Of a stretch of 64,000 bases of DNA, positions 34,701 to 40,561 are shown in pieces. The notes below the pieces were generated by a model that had not been told where the DNA came from, made no database searches, and worked only from the letters and a program-made list of their open reading frames with translations. Numbering within the stretch: position 1 is the stretch's first letter; the number at the start of each line of letters is the position of its first letter. Both the position numbers and the translations under genes were made by a program. Source of the stretch: Candidatus Caldatribacterium sp. (GTDB lineage: Bacteria; Atribacterota; Atribacteria; Atribacterales; Caldatribacteriaceae); NCBI GenBank assembly GCA_025060675.1, contig JANXBI010000018.1, positions 1 to 64,000 of the forward strand. Direction: 5' to 3'.

Positions 34701-34989
34701 TTCGGTCTTTGAAGTACACATGGTCAGGGATATACTCAAGAAGGAACCTCAGCAGTTTCTCTTGTTCAGCAGCTTTTTGGAAAAGGGCTTTTCTCTCAAG
34801 GATAAGGAGAGAGATCCCAAAAGCCAGCAAGGCAGTGCCCCCAAAGAGGAGGGATAGCCACACAAGCGGTGGCTCCACCACGAGTCTTCTGTGGAACGCC
34901 GCAAAGACGAAAAGGAGGAAAAACCCGACAGAGATGGTTCCATACCCTTGGATTTTTTGTTCGAAGAACATGCTCCGCAGATGTTTCAT
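31702..34989 (-). CDS. PAS/GAF sensor with GGDEF and HD-GYP output domains
   Basis: A 1095-residue membrane sensor that may both make and break cyclic di-GMP. Order: two membrane helices (about 18-35, 42-63), PAS (about 80-195), PAS with Cys250/Cys261/Cys264 (about 205-320), PAS (about 325-445), GAF (about 460-620), PAS (about 640-755), GGDEF (about 765-915, RLGGDEFVVLL intact, no RxxD inhibitory site) and HD-GYP (about 925-1080, FHDIGKIAIP and HHERFDGTGYP intact). The ATG at 34989 follows the RseC stop by 5 nt; a frame 15 codons longer overlaps rseC. Both output motifs look complete, so it is probably bifunctional. Confidence 0.92.
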   Translation of the reverse strand: MKHLRSMFFEQKIQGYGTISVGFFLLFVFAAFHRRLVVEPPLVWLSLLFGGTALLAFGISLLILERKALFQKAAEQEKLLRFLLEYIPDHVYFKDRKSRFIGGSRSLAQYFGLERVEDLIGKTDFDFFASPHAEEAYADEQRILTTGETIVNKVERETWPDGRTSWVLTTKVPFRNDKGEIIGIVGISKDLTELKEKEEALERERQFLNSVFEGIQDGLSVLDRNFTILRVNSFMERLYEEAMPLVGKKCYEAYYGRQTPCFFCPTIPAMATGKKVTHVVPYMKQGEVRGWLELTAYPFFDRDGKVLGVIEYVKDVTDRITVEDALRENERKFRTLTRLAPAAIVIYQDNHFVWCNEEAERLTGYSQEELLSLSPDFLVHPDFRERVRKNVALRQEGKEGELQYEVKIVRKDGEERWILIRGATIRYQGRYAGLAVCLDITQEKEREARLLHLNAVLKSVRNVNQLITREKNRKKLVQGICRELVEGCGYTGSCVVLFPRNGDPPHRVALGFSEEALEAFSASCDLERAREELKELTVKKVQKITSEDPCAAPFVYLLRPNEGLFVAPLEWGETQYGFIVASLPLSFLEDEEEEMLFLELSQDLSFALYSIDLEKARQEAQKVLEASEEKFRTLAESLPVAVLIRTKGEWAYINPFFEALTGYEPKALTRSNLWLEIAPEGAYIINQWEQGLGLVPFEREFTLVTSGSQTKWVLARFTPVRYKDEEALLVLLLDLTERKLAEERIRYLTFHDILTGLYNRTFFEHEISRLDVPENLPLSVIMGDLNGLKLVNDAFGHAMGDELLRQAARILEKVCSNRGIVARLGGDEFVVLLPHTSSAEVQAIGEQIQREFRKAQTGSIPLSISLGYGTKVTPEQPFDEILRIAENWMYQRKLTESLSFHNQVLQAFRASLRAVTQETEEHSQRIRNLALQLGKALGLSQRELDELSLLAEFHDIGKIAIPQSVLEKPGPLDEEEWAIVKKHPEVGFRITQSIWELSSIANYILFHHERFDGTGYPRGLKGEDIPLLSRIIAICDAYDAMVTGRPYRKARTKEEAIVELRRCSGTQFDPNIVETFVAILEGLQSQDPSAQTKES

Positions 34990-34994
34990 TACTT

Positions 34995-35447
34995 TCACCG
35001 CCTGGGCCGCAAGAAGAGGGGACACTGGGTACACTCTCGTGGATTCACCAAATCGACAATCCGGTACTCAATGGCAAATTGTTTGTTGAGTCTGCGGAGG
35101 AGCAGGAATGATGCTCCAACGCTCCCCAGAAGTCCTGAAATTGCGATGAGCTCTTGGGAGAAGAAGAATCGCAAGAGGGCATAGACAGAAAAGGCAAAGA
35201 GCAAAGGAATGATGTAAAGGAAAAAGGCTATGGCAAGGATGGTTTGATCTTGTACTTCAACAAGCACCATATCCCCGGGGGATGCATGTATATCGTTTCG
35301 GGCGCGGACGGTGTAAAAATCGCTCCGCGCATCGTTGATGAAGGGAGCGCTGAGAGGACATCGTTCTCCGCCGCATCCTTTGCCCTTTTCCATGTGGACA
35401 AGGGCGTATGCTCCTTCGGTATGCAGAACTTTTCCTCTCTGCAACAT
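34995..35447 (-). CDS. RseC/MucC-family membrane protein
   Basis: A 150-residue protein with the RseC layout: a cytoplasmic N-terminal beta domain with a Cys-containing segment KGCGGERCPLSAPF, two membrane helices (about 73-92 and 98-116) and a short tail ending CTQCPLFLRPR. In Proteobacteria RseC tunes sigma-E or SoxR reduction; in anaerobes it often occurs with Rnf-type electron transport, so a redox-linked role is plausible. The two Cys pairs could bind metal or Fe-S. ATG 35447 follows AAAGGGTGGG; GTG 35456 is an alternative start. Confidence 0.8.
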   Translation of the reverse strand: MLQRGKVLHTEGAYALVHMEKGKGCGGERCPLSAPFINDARSDFYTVRARNDIHASPGDMVLVEVQDQTILAIAFFLYIIPLLFAFSVYALLRFFFSQELIAISGLLGSVGASFLLLRRLNKQFAIEYRIVDLVNPRECTQCPLFLRPRR

Positions 35448-35464
35448 ACGACCCACCCTTTATG

Positions 35465-36730
35465 TCAAAACACCTTTTCGGGAACAATCTTCCCGGTGAA
35501 GATTGCTCCAAGGATTTGGGCGATGTCAGTGTTATCGCTAGCGCTGGTGAAGCAATCTGCACCTTTTCCCCAAGCGTAGAGGGGGACAGAAGCAGCAGTA
35601 TGCCCCAGCGTGGTCCAGACGACACCGATTTCCTCCGCGATTGACCGGGCAAGGGAAATCCAGAGGGCCTTCTCATCTCCAGAAACACAGAAATCTCGCA
35701 AAGCTCTCGTTACGGTTTTCTCGTTTTGTCCCTCCCAGAAGGAGGTCAGAAATTCCCAGAGCGCCTCTTCTTTACGGGGAGTACTCCGGAGTTCAGTGAA
35801 GAAAAAGTCATACGAGCCTCGTTGAGAGGGGAGCACAACTTGGATTGTTCTCTCCCGCCTGAGCCCTCCGGTTTCATGATCCGCAGTTACAAGAATCAGG
35901 GTCTCTTGGGAGTGCTTCCTTCCAAAGAGGAGAGCCTCCCAAATTGCTGCGTTGAAATCCTCAAGTTCCTGCAAGGAGGAAAGGAGGTCGTTCATGTGGT
36001 TACACCAATCGATTCGCCCCCCCTCGACTATAAGGAAAAACCCGGAAGAATTGCTAAGGAGTTCTATGGCCTTGCGAACACACTGGGCAAGGGTTGGGTG
36101 TGCTGTCTTTCGGTCTATGGCAAAGACAAAGGGAAAGAGGGCAATGGCCGGTGTTGCTTTAAGAGCGAGGAACTCCTCGAAGCTCCTTATCACCACGTAG
36201 CCTCGCTTTCTGGCACTATTGAGGATATTCTCCTGTTCCTCTTTGCTTGAGCTCACCATACCACCGCCCACAAAGAGGTCAAAACCACTTTGCACCATTT
36301 GCCAGGCGATATCGTCGTACCTTCTTCGAGAATCGGTGTGGGCATAAAAGGCAGCAGGGGTTGCGTCATTGAGTGCCACATTAGTAATGATGCCGACTCG
36401 GTACCCCCTTTCTTTTGCTTTTTCGGCTATGGTCTTGATGGGGCGACCCCAGTCGTCCTGTGCAAGAATTCCTTCTCGGACCTTGATACCACAGGCGATG
36501 CTTGTGGCGGAGGCGGCCGAGTCAGGTACCCTGCCGTCTTGAGTGTGCGTCTTGAGGAGAACATGTACTGGGAACTCGACGAAAGCAGGGCGCTGGGCAA
36601 TTTCTGTGAAAAGGTCAATCTCCTCTTGACCTAAGCCATCCCCGATGAAGAGGAAAACGTATCGTGGAGATGCCTCGGATGGGACTACCCAAGAAAGGAT
36701 GAGGAAGAGCACGAAAAGGATGTACCGCAT
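35465..36730 (-). CDS. phoA: Alkaline phosphatase (PhoA family)
   Basis: Secreted phosphomonoesterase, 421 aa, with a signal peptide (about 1-20, ending SEA). Active-site elements: FLFIGDGLGQ (first metal Asp), the nucleophile Ser in DSAASATSIACG, VEGGRIDWCNH, VTADHETGGL and TTLGHTAASVPLYAWG, giving the full zinc/magnesium ligand set. Its ATG overlaps the aldo/keto reductase stop by 1 nt (TGATG). Together with the pst importer at the left edge it suggests a phosphate-scavenging set, though the two loci are 33 kb apart. Confidence 0.92.
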   Translation of the reverse strand: MRYILFVLFLILSWVVPSEASPRYVFLFIGDGLGQEEIDLFTEIAQRPAFVEFPVHVLLKTHTQDGRVPDSAASATSIACGIKVREGILAQDDWGRPIKTIAEKAKERGYRVGIITNVALNDATPAAFYAHTDSRRRYDDIAWQMVQSGFDLFVGGGMVSSSKEEQENILNSARKRGYVVIRSFEEFLALKATPAIALFPFVFAIDRKTAHPTLAQCVRKAIELLSNSSGFFLIVEGGRIDWCNHMNDLLSSLQELEDFNAAIWEALLFGRKHSQETLILVTADHETGGLRRERTIQVVLPSQRGSYDFFFTELRSTPRKEEALWEFLTSFWEGQNEKTVTRALRDFCVSGDEKALWISLARSIAEEIGVVWTTLGHTAASVPLYAWGKGADCFTSASDNTDIAQILGAIFTGKIVPEKVF

Positions 36731-37530
36731 CAGAGTCTTGTGGCTACTTTCTGTCCCCGGTCAAGGCGAGAAATAGCTCTTTTTTCTTCTTCGGTGAGGG
36801 AAAAGTCGAAAATGTCGAGATTCTCCTTTTGTCGCTTAGGGTTCTTGGCTTTGGGAATTGCGACTACCATATCCTGCTCAATGAGCCAGCGGAGGACAAC
36901 CTGCGCAACGGTCTTTCCGTACTTTTCGGCAATCTGCACAAGCAGTGGATCCTGCAACAGTCTTCCCCTGGCGAGAGGAGAGTATGCGGTGAGGATAATA
37001 CGGTTGTTCTGGCAGTACTCAAGGAGAGGTCCCTGGGAGAAATAGGGGTGATACTCAACCTGATCCGTCAGAATAGGAGAGCGGGCTATCGTTCGAGCCT
37101 TGTCAAGAAGGTGAGTATCGAAGTTGCTCACCCCAATGAAACGGATTTTTCCCTCTGCTCTGAGCTTTTCCATAGCTTCTAGACTTTCCTCGAGGGGAAC
37201 GGCTTCATTCGGCCAGTGGATAAGGTAAAGGTCTACGTAATCGGTTCCGAGTCGTTGCAAGCTTGCTTCGCAGGAACGGATGAGGTCTTGGAAGCGAAGA
37301 TGAGTGTACCAAACTTTTGTGGTCAAGAAGATTGCATCTCTGGGGAGTCCAGAGTCTTTTATGGCTCTGCCAACTTCTCTCTCATTTTCGTAGAATTCGG
37401 CGGTATCGATGTGACGGTATCCCAAAGACAGGGCGCTCAGAACCGCCTGATACCCTTCTTCACCTCGAAGATCCCACGTACCAAGCCCGATGACCGGAAC
37501 CTTTGCACCGTGGAGTTCTATCGTCTGCAT
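36730..37530 (-). CDS. Aldo/keto reductase
   Basis: NAD(P)H-dependent carbonyl reductase of 266 aa. The catalytic tetrad is visible: Asp and Tyr in HIDTAEFYENE, Lys in FLTTKVWYTH, His in YLIHWPN; the cofactor segment is VAIPKAKNPKRQKENLD. Start ATG 37530 follows GGGAGGTGAAATC, and an open frame extending 41 codons further upstream is coding for a separate small ORF in another frame. Begins a minus-strand run leading into phoA, rseC and the large sensor. Substrate not decidable. Confidence 0.9.
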   Translation of the reverse strand: MQTIELHGAKVPVIGLGTWDLRGEEGYQAVLSALSLGYRHIDTAEFYENEREVGRAIKDSGLPRDAIFLTTKVWYTHLRFQDLIRSCEASLQRLGTDYVDLYLIHWPNEAVPLEESLEAMEKLRAEGKIRFIGVSNFDTHLLDKARTIARSPILTDQVEYHPYFSQGPLLEYCQNNRIILTAYSPLARGRLLQDPLLVQIAEKYGKTVAQVVLRWLIEQDMVVAIPKAKNPKRQKENLDIFDFSLTEEEKRAISRLDRGQKVATRL

Positions 37531-37555
37531 GATTTCACCTCCCAGGACTCCTCTA

Positions 37556-37705
37556 CTATTGTACCTCACCCTTGCTGGGCGCAGATTTCTCGGACGTAGC
37601 TTTTCCATGGTCCTGGGGGCGATGTCCCTTTGCTTCTTCAAGGACGCAGGCAATGATTTCCCGGTAGCGGTTACGGTCTTGGTTTTTCCGAATCCTCAGA
37701 GCCAC
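37556..37705 (-). CDS. Small basic protein of unknown function
   Basis: A 49-residue ORF starting GTG 37705, with AGGAGG 7 nt upstream, and ending TAG 25 nt before the aldo/keto reductase start. The peptide opens MALRIRKNQDRNRYREIIAC and continues with a VLEEAKG helix and a Lys/Ser-rich tail. One Cys; no membrane segment. The good ribosome site and the spacing argue for a real gene. Not recognised; divergent from the rubrerythrin gene. Confidence 0.55.
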   Translation of the reverse strand: MALRIRKNQDRNRYREIIACVLEEAKGHRPQDHGKATSEKSAPSKGEVQ

Positions 37706-37828
37706 TTCCTTTCCTCCTCTCCATCCTTATTGTTCGGCAAAAGAGCACAAAATTTTAGGGGGTTTCCGGAATAGGGGATGGAAATCCTTGGTTTTCTCCT
37801 AAAAAGCACGCGAAGGGGAGGTTGGCAT

Positions 37829-38344
37829 ATGGCGAAAATCTCTCACAAGATGACCCAAGCGAACATGGAACATGCTTATGCTGGGGAATCCCAAGCTCAT
37901 ATGCGATACCTCATTTTTGCTGAAGTGGCGGAAAAAGAGGGGAAACCAAACATTGCTCGCCTTTTCCGCGCTATAGCGTACGCGGAGCAAGTGCACGCTA
38001 CAAACCATTATCGGGCCTTGGGGAATATCAACGATACCGTGGCAAATCTCGACATGGCGATTGCTGGAGAGACCTTCGAGGTTGAGGAAATGTACCCGGT
38101 GTACAACGAAGTTGCCAAGTTCCAAGGCGAGAAGGAGTCAGAACGGAGTACCCATTACGCTCTTGAGGCAGAGAAAATCCATGCCGAGATGTATCGCAGG
38201 GCAAAGGAAGCTGCGCTCCAGGGAAAGGACCTCGAGCTTGGAGTGGTGTCCATCTGTCCGGTGTGTGGGTACACTGTAGAGGGTGTCGTGCCTGATTTTT
38301 GCCCCATTTGTGGGTCCCCGAAGGCATCCTTTAAGAGCTTCTGA
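37829..38344 (+). CDS. rbr: Rubrerythrin
   Basis: Cytoplasmic peroxidase of anaerobes that reduces H2O2 to water with electrons from rubredoxin. The 171-residue protein has the diiron four-helix domain (EHAYAGESQAHMRY, EKEGKPNIARLFRAIAYAE, VEEMYPVYNEVAKFQGE, THYALEAEKIHAEMY) and a C-terminal rubredoxin-like iron site, CPVCGYTVEG and CPICGSP. ATG 37829 follows GGGGAGGTTGG; an in-frame ATG 17 codons upstream lacks a ribosome site. Followed 12 nt later by superoxide reductase, so the two form a complete superoxide-to-water route. Confidence 0.95.
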   Translation: MAKISHKMTQANMEHAYAGESQAHMRYLIFAEVAEKEGKPNIARLFRAIAYAEQVHATNHYRALGNINDTVANLDMAIAGETFEVEEMYPVYNEVAKFQGEKESERSTHYALEAEKIHAEMYRRAKEAALQGKDLELGVVSICPVCGYTVEGVVPDFCPICGSPKASFKSF

Positions 38345-38356
38345 GGAGGTGTTCTT

Positions 38357-38749
38357 GTGGCCTTTGCAGATCTTTTCCAGTCGGCGGATTGGAAGCAGGA
38401 GAAACACGTTCCGGTTATTGAAGGTCCAGATGCAGTCCGGAAAGGAGAAGTTGTGGTTTTTCAGGTGACGGTGGGGAAGGAAATCCCCCATCCTAATACC
38501 ACTGAGCATCATATCCGTTGGATTGCCCTCTACTTTGCTCCTGAAGGAGAGAAGTTCCCCTATGAGCTTGGCAGAATGGAGTTCACCGCTCACGGAGAGA
38601 GTGTTGCGGGAGCCAACCAGGGTCCTGCGTATACGCAACCCCAGGCGACTTTTGTGGTGAAGCTTGATCGCTCTGGGGTGCTCTATGCCACATCGTACTG
38701 CAATATCCATGGTTTCTGGAGAAGCGAAAAACCTGTTACGGTGACGTGA
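38357..38749 (+). CDS. sor: Superoxide reductase (neelaredoxin type)
   Basis: Reduces superoxide to H2O2 without making oxygen. The 130-residue protein has the single catalytic iron centre ligands: EKHVPVIEG (Glu and His), HPNTTEHHIRWI (His pair) and SYCNIHGFW (Cys and His). It lacks the N-terminal desulforedoxin domain, so it is a one-iron class. GTG start with AGGAGGTG upstream. Pairs with rubrerythrin, which removes the H2O2. Confidence 0.94.
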   Translation: MAFADLFQSADWKQEKHVPVIEGPDAVRKGEVVVFQVTVGKEIPHPNTTEHHIRWIALYFAPEGEKFPYELGRMEFTAHGESVAGANQGPAYTQPQATFVVKLDRSGVLYATSYCNIHGFWRSEKPVTVT

Positions 38750-38753
38750 TGTG

Positions 38754-38777
38754 AAGCCCCCGGGTCTCCGGGGGCTT
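38754..38777 (+). repeat. GC-rich hairpin overlapping the CDF start codon
   Basis: A 10-bp perfect stem AAGCCCCCGG / CCGGGGGCTT with loop GTCT. No T-tract follows; instead the right arm contains the GGGGG ribosome site and the first two bases of the TTG start (38776) of the next gene. It may weaken translation of the CDF gene or mark the end of the sor transcript. Confidence 0.7.
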
Positions 38778-39672
38778 GAGCCATAAAGACGTGGACCACA
38801 GTACGCCTTCTTCAGCGCTTTTTGTGAGTATTATCCTCAACTGTGGTATTTTTGCTCTCGAGGTTGTTGGAGGGCTTCTCTCAGGAAGCCTCGCCCTCCT
38901 TTCTGATGCCTTCCACAACCTCACAGATACCCTGTCTCTTGTGGTGACCTTTCTTGCCGTCCGTATAGCTCGACGGCGCCAAACTCCAGAGCGGACTTAT
39001 GGATATCGGCGCGCAGAGGTTTTAGCCGCGTTTCTCAACACGCTCTTCCTCTTTGGAGTGAGTGGCTACCTCGTGTACGAAGCATTGTTTCGTCTTGTGT
39101 ATCCGGTACCTCTTGAGGCTGATACGGCTCTCCTGGTTGCCCTCTTTGGTCTTGCGGGGAATCTCGCTTCAGTGGTTCTTCTTCTCCCCTTGTCCCACCG
39201 AAGCCTTGGTGTTCGGAGTGCCTTCTTGCACCTCCTCTCTGATACCTTGTCGTCATGTGCTGTGGTCTTTGGTGTTGTGCTCATTCGGTTCTTCAAGTTT
39301 GTTGCTCTCGATTCCCTTTTAAGTTTGAGCATCGTTATTTTTCTATTCCGAGAGGCGGTACCGCTTTTCCAGGAGACCCTTCGTATCCTCATGCAAGGGA
39401 GTCCTCGTCATGTACAACCGGAGCACATTAAGGAACGCCTGGAGCGCATGGAGGGAGTAGAAAATGTCCACCATGTGCACCTTTGGTCGTTGAGCGAAAA
39501 AGAGCATTATGCTGAACTCCATGTTGTAGCAAAGTGTGCAACCCTTGAAGAAGCAGATGTGCTTCGCGAGGACATCGCTGCGGTGTTGCGTCAGGAATTC
39601 CATATCCATCACAGCACTATTCAGCTTGAATGTCGATCCTGTAGTGACCGACGTCTCATTGTGGAGGAGTAG
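38776..39672 (+). CDS. Cation diffusion facilitator, zinc type (CzcD/ZitB-like)
   Basis: Proton-driven metal exporter in the inner membrane, 298 aa, six helices and a cytoplasmic C-terminal domain. The transport-site signatures are HxxxD in helix 2 (DAFHNLTDT) and HxxxD in helix 5 (FLHLLSDTLSS), the HD-HD pattern typical of Zn2+/Cd2+ exporters. The C-terminal domain (about 205-285) has VENVHHVHLWSL, the usual dimer metal-site segment. The start is TTG within a hairpin arm; a GTG at 38791 is an alternative start. Confidence 0.9.
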   Translation: MSHKDVDHSTPSSALFVSIILNCGIFALEVVGGLLSGSLALLSDAFHNLTDTLSLVVTFLAVRIARRRQTPERTYGYRRAEVLAAFLNTLFLFGVSGYLVYEALFRLVYPVPLEADTALLVALFGLAGNLASVVLLLPLSHRSLGVRSAFLHLLSDTLSSCAVVFGVVLIRFFKFVALDSLLSLSIVIFLFREAVPLFQETLRILMQGSPRHVQPEHIKERLERMEGVENVHHVHLWSLSEKEHYAELHVVAKCATLEEADVLREDIAAVLRQEFHIHHSTIQLECRSCSDRRLIVEE

Positions 39673-39857
39673 CTGCATCTCCTGGAGTGTTGCGGGAATC
39701 GGTGCAGAAGACCCACTGGGTTCGACTTGCTTTCAAGGGGCTAGTGAGTGTTGCGCTAGCTTAGCGGAAGTTTGCCATTTCTCTCGCATATAGCAAAAGG
39801 GTTCTCGAAGAAGACAAACACTTTCTCCATACTTCCATGGCACAGGGAGCTTTTTGG
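39673..39857. other. Gap before the bTHX gene
   Basis: I see no convincing gene here. It contains a short inverted repeat (GCTAG ... CTAGC near 39743-39760) and ends with the promoter of the next gene. Confidence 0.5.
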
Positions 39858-39863
39858 TATACT
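39858..39863 (+). promoter_or_regulatory. Candidate -10 box for the bTHX gene
   Basis: TATACT, followed by a leader of about 30 nt carrying AAAGGGGG before the GTG at 39901. No clear -35 hexamer; TTCCAT near 39833 is the nearest candidate. Confidence 0.5.
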
Positions 39864-39900
39864 AAGGGACAAAAACAAAAAAGAGAAAGGGGGTTTCCTT

Positions 39901-39999
39901 GTGGGGAAAGGAGATCATCGTACTCGTCGAGGGAAAATCTTCATGGGAACTTATGGGAAATCACGACCTCGGAAAAAGAAAAAGAAAGAGGCTTCATGA
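39901..39999 (+). CDS. 30S ribosomal protein bTHX
   Basis: A 32-residue, strongly basic protein: [20 protein letters not shown] followed by [12 protein letters not shown]. This matches the small-subunit protein Thx (bS31) of Thermus and several other phyla, which sits in the head of the 30S subunit. The start is GTG with AAAGGGGG about 10 nt upstream and its own -10 box. It is easily missed because of its size; one longer frame overlapping it on the same strand is a shadow. Confidence 0.9.
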   Translation: MGKGDHRTRRGKIFMGTYGKSRPRKKKKKEAS

Positions 40000-40040
40000 G
40001 GATGGTATGATGGGGGCATCGTGGGAAAGGAGTGGGAAGC

Positions 40041-40269
40041 ATGGTGGTTTCTGGTTTGTGAGCGCTGGGCGAACGTCGTCGTTTCCTTTTGCGAACATTC
40101 GACTTGGTGCTGATACGAAGACAGTAACAATAAGCGGGAACGCTTTGGGCGACCAACTTGTGGCTGGAAGTTGCAGCAGGTCGTCTTTACACCTATCGGT
40201 CTTTTTATGGTTCCCGATGAAGCCGGAAATCCTGGGGTTAACCCTGCGGTGATTACCGGTACACCGTGA
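40041..40269 (+). pseudogene. Possible decayed small gene before a strong terminator
   Basis: No single frame is open from start to stop. ATG 40041 has AAGGAG upstream but stops after six codons. The +2 neighbouring frame then reads FANIRLGADTKTVTISGN and more, and the last ~95 bases in yet another frame read VVFTPIGLFMVPDEAG and continue to TGA 40267-40269, 6 nt before a strong terminator. Protein-like text in successive frames suggests one small gene broken by two indels, or sequencing errors. Family not recognised. Confidence 0.35.
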
Positions 40270-40274
40270 CCTTT

Positions 40275-40299
40275 AAGGGGGAGAAAGCTCCCCCTTTTT
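40275..40299 (+). terminator. Strong rho-independent terminator
   Basis: A 9-bp stem AAGGGGGAG / CTCCCCCTT with loop AAAG, followed by TTTTTA (the last stem bases overlap the T-tract). It ends the transcript that includes bTHX and the broken ORF, and overlaps the end of the convergent small membrane protein gene. Confidence 0.88.
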
Positions 40300-40519
40300 A
40301 GGTTTTCCATTCGCCACGGACGCAGCGGCAAAAACCATGGAAATTTGCGCATATCCCACCCATGAGAGAGAAAAGACCCCAAAAAAGCGGTCTCGTAACA
40401 ATGTGCGATAGAGTAGGACGGGAAACTGGAAGGAGGTAAATACCCCAGGTAATGAGGAAGCACCCAAAGACGATGCAAAGGTGCCCAAAAAGGAGCAACC
40501 ATTTTCGGTGTAAGCGCAT
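40298..40519 (-). CDS. Small two-helix membrane protein, unknown
   Basis: A 73-residue ORF starting ATG 40519 with GGAGAG 6 nt upstream. It has a basic start (MRLHRKW), a membrane helix at about residues 6-30 and a second hydrophobic stretch at about 44-58, then a Cys/His-containing tail (GICANFHGFCRCVRGEW) with three Cys and one His in 15 residues. Not recognised. Divergent from the NCS2-like permease gene, with 42 nt between starts. Confidence 0.6.
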   Translation of the reverse strand: MRLHRKWLLLFGHLCIVFGCFLITWGIYLLPVSRPTLSHIVTRPLFWGLFSLMGGICANFHGFCRCVRGEWKT

Positions 40520-40561
40520 AACCATCTCTCCTTTTTGGCCTTATTGTACAGGGAGGCAGTC

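Noticed and set aside
39899..40252. A 117-codon open frame on the plus strand starting beside bTHX.
   Set aside because: Its first third is a shadow of the bTHX gene in another frame and its end is not protein-like. Only the middle part looks coding.
40021..40269. A frame from GTG 40021 to TGA 40267 interrupted only by one TGA (40111), which might suggest a selenocysteine protein.
   Set aside because: No bacterial SECIS-like hairpin is visible just after the TGA, the upstream part is Trp-rich and not protein-like, and a neighbouring frame reads better over the same bases. A decayed gene is the simpler reading.
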